NCBI RefSeq assembly: GCF_039523435.1
Contig: NZ_BAAAFH010000011.1
Location: 248,001 to 312,000 of the forward strand
Direction of reading: 5' to 3'
DNA: 64,000 nucleotides
From: Wandonia haliotis
Lineage (GTDB): Bacteria; Bacteroidota; Bacteroidia; Flavobacteriales_D; Crocinitomicaceae
The notes under the pieces are model-generated. The model was not told the DNA's origin and ran no database searches. It saw only the letters and a program-made list of their open reading frames with translations. This document shows positions 7,705-16,177 of the stretch, one piece after another. Position 1 is the stretch's first letter; every line of letters starts with the position of its first letter. The position numbers and the translations under genes were made by a program.

Positions 7705-10700
7705 TTATTCAATAATGATCTTTACAACATGATTTCCTTTTTCGGAAGTAAATGTCATAAAGTAAATTCCTGAAGCGAAATTAGAAATATCAAGCGATTC
7801 GTTGAAAGAACTCATTGGTTTGATGTTCGAAAGAATAGATTCTTTACCATCTGTCGTAACCAATGAAATACTGATTTCAGCATCCTGAATATTATCCAGA
7901 GAGACAGTTACTAATCCTGAAGCAGGGTTCGGGTAGACAACAAGATTGTTGATAAAATTCTCCGCAACTGATACGTTTGGACAATCTTCAACAGTGATAG
8001 TTTCTGTTGCTACTCCTGTACATCCTTCAGGTGTTTCATAAGTATATGTGATCGTATGTGTACCTTCTCCTGCAACTGATGGATCAAATGAACCAGCATT
8101 TACTCCTGTTCCTGAATAGGTTCCTCCAGCTGGAGTACCACCCGTAAGTACAATTGGATTTTCTTCGTTATCACAAACATCTTCAAAGGCAGTAAGCGTT
8201 ACTGTAGGGTTTTCATTTACTGTTACAGTTACCTGATCAGTTCCCTCACAACCATTTGCATCTGTTCCGGTTACGGCGTAAGTAGTTGTTGCTGTTGGAG
8301 TAAAGGAAACACCATCCTGTACACCATTATCCCATACATATGTATCAGCACCTGAAGCAGAAAGTGTAACTTCTTCTCCTTCACATACGGAAACATCAGC
8401 TCCTGCATCTACTGAAGGAGTTTCAGCTGTTACAGTAATCTGATCAGTTCCTTCACAACCGTTTGCATCTGTTCCGGTTACTGTATAAGTAGTGGTAGTC
8501 GTAATCATAAATGCTACACCATCCTGTACACCATTATCCCATACATACGAATCTGTTCCCGAAGCTGATAGTGTAATTTCGGTTCCCGGACATACGATAA
8601 AGTCTGATCCTGCATCTACTGTAGGAGCTGGATTAACAGTCACTACTATAATATCACTATCTGTACAACCGTTAACATCTGTTCCTGTTACACTATATGA
8701 AGTAGTGTTGTTAATGATGAACGGAACACCGTCCTGTACACCATTTGTCCAAACATATGAATCTGCACCTGAAGCAGAAAGTGTTATTTCATCACCTTCA
8801 CAAACTGTAAGGTCAGCTCCTGCATTAACTATTGGGTCTGGGAATACATTTATTGTTGCACTTCCTGTCCCTGTGTTTGTACATCCGGTCGCATCTGTTA
8901 CAGAAACGATCGTATATGTTCCAGGTGTAGAAATGTTTTGAGTAACACTTGCAATAGGCGCACTTTGTGGGAAGTTGTTAGTTCCGTTAGAAGCTATTAA
9001 ATCCCATGGTCCGGTTCCTGTTAATGTAATCGTAACAGGAGCGTCTCCGTTAGAACAAATATCACCTCCTCCGGAAATTGTTGCTGTCGGAGCTTCAGTA
9101 ATCGTTACCGTAAAACTAGCCTGATCCATTGGGCAGGAAGCTGTAGCAGCAATTGTATTCGTTACTTCATAAGTTCCAGACTGACTGTTTGCTAAATCAA
9201 TAACTCCTGTTGAAGTATTGATTGCTAACCCTGTTATATCAACACTGAATACACCCGCACTTGCTCCTGTTAAGAAAACCGGAGAAGGGTTAGACTCTGA
9301 TTGACAATATTCAGTTTCTGCATAGGTAAATACAGCATCAGGAGAGCTGGTAATTGTTAACGTATTAGTTTGTGAACTTGGGCATGTACCATCAGTTGTA
9401 AATGTAATTTGATAAACCCCATTCAAGCTGCTTGTCATATCGATTTCACCAGTCGCAGTATTTGCAAATACAAGATCCGGAGAATCTACCGTAAAGGTTC
9501 CTGTAGCATTTACAGTTGGAGTTTCGTTGGCTCCTCCTGAACAAAGTGTTCCTGAAGCATATGAGAAGCTAGGGTCATCTAATGGATTCACTGTAACAGT
9601 AATCTGATCGGTTCCTTCACAACCATCTGCATCTGTACCAATCACATTAAATGTAGTAGTGGCAGAGATGTTGAAAGGAGTCCCGTCTACTACACTGTTA
9701 TCCCAGACATAGGAGTCGGCTCCGGATCCTGATAATGTAATTTCATCCCCTTCACATACTGTAAAGTCTGTTCCGGCAACAACTGTTGGGAGTGCGTTCA
9801 CAGTAACGGTAATATCTGCCTGATCTTCACATCCGTTTGCATCTGTAAGAACAGCTGTATAAGTAGTTGTAGCTGTTGGTGATACAACAACAGAAGTTCC
9901 TGTTCCAATGCTGGCTGCTCCTTCAAACCATTCTATTGTTCCGTTTCCGGAAGCAGTCAGTGTTGCATTATCACCGTTACAAACTGTTTGATCAGTTCCA
10001 ACAGTAATTGTTTCCTGAGGAGTATTAGATAGCGTTACAGAATACGTTTCTGAACACCCGTTACCGTCTGATTCTACATAAACAGTGTAATTTCCTGCAC
10101 TTAATCCGGTAAACGTATTACTTGCTGAAAAATTAGTTCCATCCAATGAGTAACTATAAGGAGCGGAGCCACCACTGGTTCCTGTTATTTCAATTTCTCC
10201 GTTATCATTTCCACAAGTCAGATCAGTTGTGTTTACAGTTGCCGATATCGCGGGGTTTACAGTTACCGTGTAGTAAACTCCTCTTGTCTGACAAGAACCT
10301 GTTGCGAAAATATAGACTCTATTGGTTCCAGTTTGTGTAGTTGTTAATGTAGCAGTTTCACCCTCTTGTTGGTCATAGTATGGTTGGCTCGGAGGATCAC
10401 TTGTAAGATACCACTCATACAATGTTGCATTTGTTGAGCTACTTGCATCAACATTAAATACACCTCCCACACACGCTGTAGCATCTTCAAAAGTAGCAGA
10501 AGGTGCTGGAGTAGGATCAGAAGAAAGTAAAACATCCATTAAAAATGCATTTTGCGATGGATTTCCTCCGATGGTATATTCAGCTCCAGTATACATCCAT
10601 GTTCCGTTAGCATAGAACATTGTAAAATCATTACTTGCGGGGTTTATACAGTATAATGCAAATGTATCCAGTGGATTTGTATACGACAATTCATAACCTA

Positions 10701-11130
10701 CATAAAATGAACTGGTCACAGCAGTAGGTGTTGTAAATTCTATAATATTATACTGCCCGGGTGTTAAATCAGCTAATGGAACTACTTCTGATCCAATGAT
10801 AGAACCGGGACTTCCCGAGGCATCAGCATATACGTTAAAGGTAACAGATCCCCCGCCATCAGATACTCTGGAAGGGCCTATTACGATTCCTCTTACTTCC
10901 GTTGCAGAAGGTGCAACATATCTTTCAGCCCATGCTTCTACGTTGAAGTTTGAAACACCATCACTATAGATTAGGTTTCCTGCAAAATAACCTGCTGTTG
11001 GTGAAGAAATGACAGTGAGTGGATCACTTGTTCCATAATTTCGTAGTGTATCACAACTCTGTGCATAACTGAAGTTGCTCAGAATGGTCACTACCATAAA
11101 AAATAATGAGTTAAAAACTATCTTTTTCAT
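7705..11130 (-). CDS. Large secreted repeat protein with T9SS type A sorting domain
   Basis: A 1141-aa exported protein. The signal peptide ends around NFSYAQ (residue 24). It continues with a jelly-roll-like N-terminal region (about 30-200), then PKD/Ig-like SprB-type modules, several with the pattern C-x-G-[DE]-E-x-TLSASGADSYVWDNG and TGTDANGCEGTD, about 69 residues each. The C-terminal 75-80 residues (VVYPNPASGLVTVSL ... GIYFMTF ... HVVKIIIE) are a type A T9SS sorting domain. It is therefore expected to cross the outer membrane by T9SS and to be surface-anchored or released. The role is probably adhesin-like; no catalytic motif was seen. An 85-aa secreted protein gene lies 11 nt upstream in the same transcript. 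Confidence 0.9.
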   Translation of the reverse strand: MKKIVFNSLFFMVVTILSNFSYAQSCDTLRNYGTSDPLTVISSPTAGYFAGNLIYSDGVSNFNVEAWAERYVAPSATEVRGIVIGPSRVSDGGGSVTFNVYADASGSPGSIIGSEVVPLADLTPGQYNIIEFTTPTAVTSSFYVGYELSYTNPLDTFALYCINPASNDFTMFYANGTWMYTGAEYTIGGNPSQNAFLMDVLLSSDPTPAPSATFEDATACVGGVFNVDASSSTNATLYEWYLTSDPPSQPYYDQQEGETATLTTTQTGTNRVYIFATGSCQTRGVYYTVTVNPAISATVNTTDLTCGNDNGEIEITGTSGGSAPYSYSLDGTNFSASNTFTGLSAGNYTVYVESDGNGCSETYSVTLSNTPQETITVGTDQTVCNGDNATLTASGNGTIEWFEGAASIGTGTSVVVSPTATTTYTAVLTDANGCEDQADITVTVNALPTVVAGTDFTVCEGDEITLSGSGADSYVWDNSVVDGTPFNISATTTFNVIGTDADGCEGTDQITVTVNPLDDPSFSYASGTLCSGGANETPTVNATGTFTVDSPDLVFANTATGEIDMTSSLNGVYQITFTTDGTCPSSQTNTLTITSSPDAVFTYAETEYCQSESNPSPVFLTGASAGVFSVDITGLAINTSTGVIDLANSQSGTYEVTNTIAATASCPMDQASFTVTITEAPTATISGGGDICSNGDAPVTITLTGTGPWDLIASNGTNNFPQSAPIASVTQNISTPGTYTIVSVTDATGCTNTGTGSATINVFPDPIVNAGADLTVCEGDEITLSASGADSYVWTNGVQDGVPFIINNTTSYSVTGTDVNGCTDSDIIVVTVNPAPTVDAGSDFIVCPGTEITLSASGTDSYVWDNGVQDGVAFMITTTTTYTVTGTDANGCEGTDQITVTAETPSVDAGADVSVCEGEEVTLSASGADTYVWDNGVQDGVSFTPTATTTYAVTGTDANGCEGTDQVTVTVNENPTVTLTAFEDVCDNEENPIVLTGGTPAGGTYSGTGVNAGSFDPSVAGEGTHTITYTYETPEGCTGVATETITVEDCPNVSVAENFINNLVVYPNPASGLVTVSLDNIQDAEISISLVTTDGKESILSNIKPMSSFNESLDISNFASGIYFMTFTSEKGNHVVKIIIE
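8210..9990 (-). repeat. Intragenic ~207-bp repeats coding for Ig/PKD-like modules
   Basis: Three consecutive units of about 207 bp occupy roughly 8210-8840, and two related, more diverged units lie at about 9590-9990. Identical stretches such as TGTACACCATTATCCCATAC recur in the tandem units. The repeats are in frame with the T9SS protein and encode its CEGDE...GCEGTD modules, so copy number may change by recombination without a frameshift. Confidence 0.8.
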
Positions 11131-11141
11131 ATTAGTCTTGT

Positions 11142-11399
11142 TTAATTAGATTGATTGTTTTCAAATTCTTCTTTTCGAACTTGTTGCTCAGGAATAGCTT
11201 CCAGATTAGCTCTTTTAATGGACTTATATTCCTTATTTATTTTAGAAGCAGGTGTTTGTTTAGCTTCTATTTTTTCTTTTGGAGCCTTAACTCCGGTAGA
11301 AGAAGTTGATTGTGATGGATTCACTTCGTTGTTTTGTTGAGCGAACGAAATAGAAGCCATAGAAAATACAAAAAAAGTAAGTGCAATTGACTTTTTCAT
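11142..11399 (-). CDS. Small secreted protein, unknown
   Basis: An 85-aa protein with a signal peptide (MKKSIALTFFVFSMASISFAQ). The mature part is short, charged and low-complexity (QQNNEVNPSQSTSS..., KINKEYKSIKRANLEAI), probably disordered. It lies 11 nt upstream of the T9SS protein gene and is presumably co-transcribed, perhaps as an accessory factor. No family is recognised. A TATTTTCG -7-like box and a 14-bp palindrome lie just upstream. Confidence 0.65.
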   Translation of the reverse strand: MKKSIALTFFVFSMASISFAQQNNEVNPSQSTSSTGVKAPKEKIEAKQTPASKINKEYKSIKRANLEAIPEQQVRKEEFENNQSN

Positions 11400-11415
11400 A
11401 ATAATAGATTAACAG

Positions 11416-11432
11416 TTTCGTCGACGAAAATA
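11416..11432 (-). promoter_or_regulatory. Palindromic operator overlapping a -7 box
   Basis: TTTCGTCGACGAAA (11416-11429) is a perfect 14-bp palindrome. It overlaps a minus-strand TATTTTCG element (11425-11432), the same -7 form seen at 31964. It lies 17-33 nt upstream of the 85-aa gene, a position suited to repression. The cognate regulator is unknown. Confidence 0.45.
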
Positions 11433-11635
11433 CAGGTTTAATTTTGATTCGAATTTGATTGTTAATAACATGACTCTTGATTGTGAATAACCAGGAATCA
11501 ATTTCACAAACAGAGCAGAAAACATGACCTTTTCCTGATTTTTGTCTGTTTTTTAACAAAGACAGCCGAAAATCAACAGTATAAAACTAAAGAGAATCAA
11601 TACTCTTTTGCGAATCTAATTTTTCAAGATACGAA

Positions 11636-11797
11636 TTACGTGTATTTTGGTTGGTTTGAATTCTTTGTAAATCTGATTTCTGGACTTAGAAAGGAACTAA
11701 TACATTCTACTTTCTTTTTCAACAGATTCAATCGTAGATTAATCAGTATTTTACCGTGTACTGGTTTTTGCTTAATTTTTTTCACCTTACAGAACAT
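11636..11797 (-). pseudogene. Decayed copy of the 83-aa gene at 14257-14508
   Basis: The minus-strand frame, 53 codons from an ATG at 11797, reads ...INLRLNLLKKKVECISSFLSPEIRF.... It aligns with INQRLHLLKKEGEFIGSRLSLGHRV of the intact gene on the far side of the TonB receptor. Nucleotide identity is high over about 40 bp (11705-11745 against 14440-14480). The N-terminal start region and the C-terminal third are lost. The DNA also holds the region immediately upstream of the receptor gene. The rest of 11433-11833 shows no other gene. Confidence 0.6.
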
Positions 11798-11833
11798 TTT
11801 AACTTACCAGGTGTTTGACTTAAAAATATTCTG

Positions 11834-14260
11834 ATGCAACATTTCATAACCTTATTTTTTGTTAGCTTCTCATTCTTTTTATGTTCTCAATCCGGAATAA
11901 TAACCGGGCGAGTTTTTAATGAAACCAATAATGAGCCAATTCCTTTTGCCAATGTCGTGGTTTCAGAGTTAGGGATAGGAGCAGTTTCTGATATAGACGG
12001 TAACTATAAAATAGAAGGTATTGACCCGGGGGTGTATACTATTAGGTCGAGTTGTGTGGGATTTGAAGAACTTATTTTTGCTGAAGTAACGGTAACTATT
12101 TCACGTACGCTCCGATTAGATTTTCCACTGTCAGAAAAATCAACCGTGTCTAATGAGGTTGTCGTCCAGGCTACCCCCTTTCGACGCAACGATGAATCAC
12201 CAGTAAGTTTACGGACATTGAATGCTACTGAAATAGAGCGTTATCCTGGGGCGAATCGTGATGTGAGTAGGGTAGTGCAGGCTTTACCTGGAGTTGCTCA
12301 AGTACCTGCTTTTCGCAATGACATCATCATTAGAGGTGGTTCGCCAGGTGAAAACAAGTTTTACTTAGATGATATTGAAGTCCCCAATATTAATCACTTT
12401 GCCACGCAAGGAAGTAGTGGAGGCCCAGTCGGTTTGCTGAATGTTAATTTCATTCGTGAAGTTGATTTTTACGCCGGTGCTTTTCCAGCGAATCGTGCAA
12501 ATGGGTTGAGCTCGGTACTCTCTTTTAAGCAGAAAAGAGGAAATGATGAAGCACTAATTACATCCTTTACAGTTGGATCAAGTGATTTTGGTTTGACTTT
12601 TGACGGACCGATTGGGAAAAAAGCAAACTTTATTTTCTCTGTTCGTACATCTTATCTTCAATTATTGTTTAAAGCACTTCGATTACCTTTCTTGCCACAA
12701 TACACTGATTCACAATATAAAATCGATATCGATTTGAATCAAAAAAATCGTTTGACTTTTATTGGATTGGGAGCTATTGATAATTTTCGGTTGAATGAAT
12801 CGGTTAACGATGGTGTTACAGATGAAGAAACGTTGAAGCGTAACACCTATCTGTTAAATAATTTGGCTATTAATGAACAATGGAATTACACAGTGGGAGC
12901 TAAATGGACACATTTTTCAAAAAATTCATATCAGACTGTTGTTGTTTCAAGAAATATGCTTAAAAATACAGCCGTTCGTTACTTAAATAATATTCAGACC
13001 CCTGAAAATCAATTACTGGATTATGCTTCATTTGAAGCTGAGAACAAATTTCGTTTTGAGCACGATTGGAAGAAAAATGGATGGAAAATAAATGCTGGAT
13101 TTGGTTATGAGTATGCACGCTATAACAACAATACGTTTAATATAGTATCAATTGGGAATCAGTTGCTTCAGATTGATTATCAATCTGATTTACGATTGAG
13201 TAAGGGCTCAATGTTTGGACAAGTTTCTAAAAGCTTTTTTAACGATCGATTTAATACAAGCTTTGGTTTAAGAACGGACGTATCTGATTATAGTAGTGAA
13301 ATGACGAATCCACTTAATCAATTGGCTCCAATACTATCCTTATCATATCGTTTAACTGAGAAATGGGCGATTTCAGGAAATTTAGGACGATATCATCAGC
13401 TCCCTGCATATACTATCTTAGGCTTTAGAGATAATGATGGGAATTTAGTAAATAGGAACAATAATTTGCGCTATATCAGTGTAAATCATGCTGTTTTAGG
13501 TATTGAATATATATCAAAATGGAATGGGCGTTTTTCAGTAGAAGGTTTTTATAAAGTATATGATCGTTATCCATTCTCTTTACGAGATTCAATCTCTCTT
13601 GCGAATATTGGTGGTGACTTTGGAGTTGTTGGTAACGAAGCCGTATCCTCTACATCAAAGGGGCGTTCAGTAGGAGGTGAATTTCTCTATCAGCAAAAAT
13701 TGATCAAGGGTTTTTATGGTCTTCTTGCGTATACATTTGTGCGCAGTGAGTTTCAAAATAAAGTTGGAGAATATGTTCCATCTGCATGGGATAGCCGTCA
13801 TATTCTTTCGATGTCTGTGGGTAAAAGCTTCAAAAAAGGCTGGGATATTGGAGTTCGTTGGCGTTATTCTGGTGGTGCTCCTTACACACCCTATGATATT
13901 CAAACCAGTTCGTTGCAACAGGTATGGGATGTCAACGGACGGGGAGTTTTTGATTATAATCAGCTTAATGGTAGGCGTCTGGGTAGTTTTCATCAGTTGG
14001 ACATCCGTGTAGATAAGAAGTTTTTCTTTCCGAGATGGAGTTTAAATTTTTATTTGGATATTCAAAATGTGTATAATTATCAGGCTGAGTTAACACCTAT
14101 TTTAACAGTAGTTCGAGATGAAAATGGTCAGCCAGTAGTTGATCCGAACAATCCTAATGCTTATTTAACGGAACAATTGACCAATTATACAGGAACGGTG
14201 CTTCCAACAATCGGAATAATTATTGAGTTTACGGCTAAGAAAAAATCCAAAGAAGGTTAA
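11834..14260 (+). CDS. TonB-dependent outer-membrane receptor with CarboxypepD_reg-like domain
   Basis: An 808-aa outer-membrane receptor. The signal peptide is about 1-18 (FFLCSQSG). A carboxypeptidase-regulatory-like beta-sandwich follows at about 20-100 (GIITGRVFNETNNEPIPFANV ... VYTIRSSCVGFEE). The plug is about 110-225 (VVVQATP, DVSRVVQALPGV, IIIRGGSPGENKFYLDDIEVPN). The remainder is a TonB-type beta-barrel. It lacks a SusD-like partner gene, so it is unlikely to be a classic SusC glycan importer; a metal complex or small ligand is possible. It is monocistronic. Its 3' end overlaps the convergent 83-aa gene by 4 nt. A decayed copy of that gene lies upstream, so the receptor may have arrived by insertion or duplication. 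Confidence 0.9.
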   Translation: MQHFITLFFVSFSFFLCSQSGIITGRVFNETNNEPIPFANVVVSELGIGAVSDIDGNYKIEGIDPGVYTIRSSCVGFEELIFAEVTVTISRTLRLDFPLSEKSTVSNEVVVQATPFRRNDESPVSLRTLNATEIERYPGANRDVSRVVQALPGVAQVPAFRNDIIIRGGSPGENKFYLDDIEVPNINHFATQGSSGGPVGLLNVNFIREVDFYAGAFPANRANGLSSVLSFKQKRGNDEALITSFTVGSSDFGLTFDGPIGKKANFIFSVRTSYLQLLFKALRLPFLPQYTDSQYKIDIDLNQKNRLTFIGLGAIDNFRLNESVNDGVTDEETLKRNTYLLNNLAINEQWNYTVGAKWTHFSKNSYQTVVVSRNMLKNTAVRYLNNIQTPENQLLDYASFEAENKFRFEHDWKKNGWKINAGFGYEYARYNNNTFNIVSIGNQLLQIDYQSDLRLSKGSMFGQVSKSFFNDRFNTSFGLRTDVSDYSSEMTNPLNQLAPILSLSYRLTEKWAISGNLGRYHQLPAYTILGFRDNDGNLVNRNNNLRYISVNHAVLGIEYISKWNGRFSVEGFYKVYDRYPFSLRDSISLANIGGDFGVVGNEAVSSTSKGRSVGGEFLYQQKLIKGFYGLLAYTFVRSEFQNKVGEYVPSAWDSRHILSMSVGKSFKKGWDIGVRWRYSGGAPYTPYDIQTSSLQQVWDVNGRGVFDYNQLNGRRLGSFHQLDIRVDKKFFFPRWSLNFYLDIQNVYNYQAELTPILTVVRDENGQPVVDPNNPNAYLTEQLTNYTGTVLPTIGIIIEFTAKKKSKEG

Positions 14261-14508
14261 GTATCTAAACTCTTTCTAAGATCAATTTTTTCAATGTATA
14301 AATTTAGAATAGATGAATTGGTTTGAATTTCAATCCATCGAATCTGATCAATGCCGATAAGAATCCACATCTCAAGAAAATGACCTCTGCAGGAAAACAA
14401 ATGTACCCGATGTCCCAGACTTAAACGAGATCCAATAAATTCTCCTTCCTTTTTCAACAGGTGTAATCGTTGATTAATAGAGAGTTTATTGAATTCTTTT
14501 GTTGTCAT
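14257..14508 (-). CDS. Small conserved hypothetical protein (83 aa)
   Basis: MTTKEFNKLSINQRLHLL begins a soluble 83-aa protein. The pattern 'xEFNxLSxxxQxxxLxxxGxFIGxR' resembles short hypothetical proteins common in Bacteroidota, as far as memory allows. It is convergent with the TonB receptor and overlaps its end by 4 nt. A degraded paralogue lies at 11636-11797 on the other side of the receptor, which supports this being a real gene. An AT-rich TAAATTTAC element lies just upstream on the minus strand and may be its -7 box. Confidence 0.6.
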   Translation of the reverse strand: MTTKEFNKLSINQRLHLLKKEGEFIGSRLSLGHRVHLFSCRGHFLEMWILIGIDQIRWIEIQTNSSILNLYIEKIDLRKSLDT

Positions 14509-14588
14509 ATTGTAAATTTACAAAAAAGATATTTTTGAACCTTTTCTTAATAGAGGTGTACAGAAGGTTGTCAGTCATATATTGAACT

Positions 14589-15575
14589 ATGATACAAACT
14601 GTTTTTTATAGCATTTTCGTTGTTGTATTTACACTGTTCCCAATTGTTGGCAGAACTCAACAGGAGGAGAAGAGCAGACTTCAAAATACTTCGGTTGAAG
14701 AGGTTGAAAAAAAAGAGAGGGATAAAGGACAAGATCGCTATAAGGCGAAAATGGAAGATGCCTATCTGAATCAACCTGTTCGTAATGCGGAGAATTATTG
14801 GGTTGAATATACCTCTTCTGCCAGATCGGATCAAAAAGTTAATGCTTTGCAACAGGCATACAAGCTAGCGCCTGATGACAGAAGAATTGCAGGAGAAATG
14901 GCGGGGTATTACATACGTACTCAACAAAAAAATGCTGCAGCTCCTATACTTTCTTCTCTGGTGGAACAGAACTTCCTTACGGGTGATCAGTTACTTTATG
15001 GTCAGGACATTCTCAAAGCGGTTCCGCTGGATGGGATATTGATTTGTAACGGATTTGATGATACTTATGCAGTAATGCAGCAACAAGTGAATCATCAGTT
15101 TAGAACCGATGTAAAAGTAATGAGTCTGGATTGGCTCCTGATCCCGGATTATAGAAAGTCCTTAGAAGGGGCTGGATATTTCGTTCCGGAATCGAAAAGT
15201 GTAGACGCCTTATTTCTGAGTGAATTTGTGAATCGTAATCCCGAATATAATATAGGGATCTCACTTTCAGTTCCTGTTCAATATACCCGACAGTTTAAAG
15301 AAAAAGTGATTTCCGGTCCTGTTGTTCTTGTAACAGGAGGAGTAAGCCATTCTTTTGTTATGGAGTTGTTTGATAATCTGGAGCTAATTCGCGAAAAGGA
15401 AGTAGATGAGAAAACGAAACGATGGTCTGCCAATTATTTACCCTACTTATTTGCCTACAGAAAAAGGGCTCAGCAAGAAGGAAAAACGGATAAAGTGAAA
15501 GAAGTTGAACAATTGATCCGGAAAATAAGTACCTGGATTGATGAAGCACAACGAATTGAAGAACTATTGAAATAA
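14589..15575 (+). CDS. Secreted TPR-like protein of unknown function, in sigma-factor operon
   Basis: A 328-aa protein with a signal peptide (MIQTVFYSIFVVVFTLFPIVG, then RTQQEE). A charged coiled-coil-like segment (about 30-60) is followed by helical repeats resembling TPRs (NALQQAYKLAPDDRRIAGEMAGYYIRTQQ). A middle alpha/beta part contains ILICNGFDDTYAVMQQQ. The C-terminus is helical (KVKEVEQLIRKISTWIDEAQR). It ends exactly one base before the ECF sigma gene starts (0-nt gap), so the two are coupled. A periplasmic sensor or client in the sigma pathway is inferred only from position. Confidence 0.7.
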   Translation: MIQTVFYSIFVVVFTLFPIVGRTQQEEKSRLQNTSVEEVEKKERDKGQDRYKAKMEDAYLNQPVRNAENYWVEYTSSARSDQKVNALQQAYKLAPDDRRIAGEMAGYYIRTQQKNAAAPILSSLVEQNFLTGDQLLYGQDILKAVPLDGILICNGFDDTYAVMQQQVNHQFRTDVKVMSLDWLLIPDYRKSLEGAGYFVPESKSVDALFLSEFVNRNPEYNIGISLSVPVQYTRQFKEKVISGPVVLVTGGVSHSFVMELFDNLELIREKEVDEKTKRWSANYLPYLFAYRKRAQQEGKTDKVKEVEQLIRKISTWIDEAQRIEELLK

Positions 15576-16169
15576 ATGGGATTATTTTCCCCTTCATATA
15601 AACAATTGACTGATGAAGAACTGATGAAATTATCATCAGAAGGGAATGCTCGTGCTTTTTCTGAACTTTATGACAGGTATGCAAAAAAATTACTGAACTA
15701 TTTCTTTTTCAGATTATGGAAGGATCGGGAGCGATCAGAAGATCTGGTTCATGATCTGTTTACGAAAATCATTAATAATCCGGATCTATTTGACCCGAAA
15801 CGGAAGTTTAAAACATGGGTATATAGTGTTGCGAATAATATGTGTAAGAATGAGTATAGGAAAGAATCCGTTCGATCAGGAATGCAGTCTACAGAAGAAC
15901 TGGAAACAGATATTCGATCTCGTGATACCGATGTGTTGGAGGATATACACGAGAATGAGTTTAAAGAAGCCCTGAACGAAGCATTGGATAAAATTGACGA
16001 TAAACATAGTGAAGTTTTTGTTTTACGGCATTTTCAGGAGATGTCTATAAAAGAGATTGCAGCTATTCTTGAGTGTAATGAAGGGACGGTTAAATCTCGC
16101 TTGTTTAATGTGACAAAGCGATTGGCCGGAGAGTTACAGGTGTTTAATCCTCTGTTAAATAGAATATAA
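15576..16169 (+). CDS. ECF-type RNA polymerase sigma-70 factor
   Basis: A 197-aa sigma factor with only regions 2 and 4. Region 2 is about 25-95 (ARAFSELYDRYAKKLLNYFFFRL ... EDLVHDLFTKI ... KFKTWVYSVANNMCKNEYRK). Region 4 is about 130-185 (LDKIDDKHSEVFVLRHFQEMSIKEIAAILECNEGTVKSRL). It directs RNA polymerase to an unknown regulon. It is sandwiched without gap after a secreted TPR-like protein and 8 nt before a single-TM protein that looks like its anti-sigma. Confidence 0.92.
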   Translation: MGLFSPSYKQLTDEELMKLSSEGNARAFSELYDRYAKKLLNYFFFRLWKDRERSEDLVHDLFTKIINNPDLFDPKRKFKTWVYSVANNMCKNEYRKESVRSGMQSTEELETDIRSRDTDVLEDIHENEFKEALNEALDKIDDKHSEVFVLRHFQEMSIKEIAAILECNEGTVKSRLFNVTKRLAGELQVFNPLLNRI

Positions 16170-16177
16170 AGGAGCAC

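Noticed and set aside
7705..11130. Regularly spaced repeats suggestive of a CRISPR-like array
   Set aside because: The ~207-bp units are in frame, encode Ig/PKD-like modules and have no short identical repeats with unique spacers.
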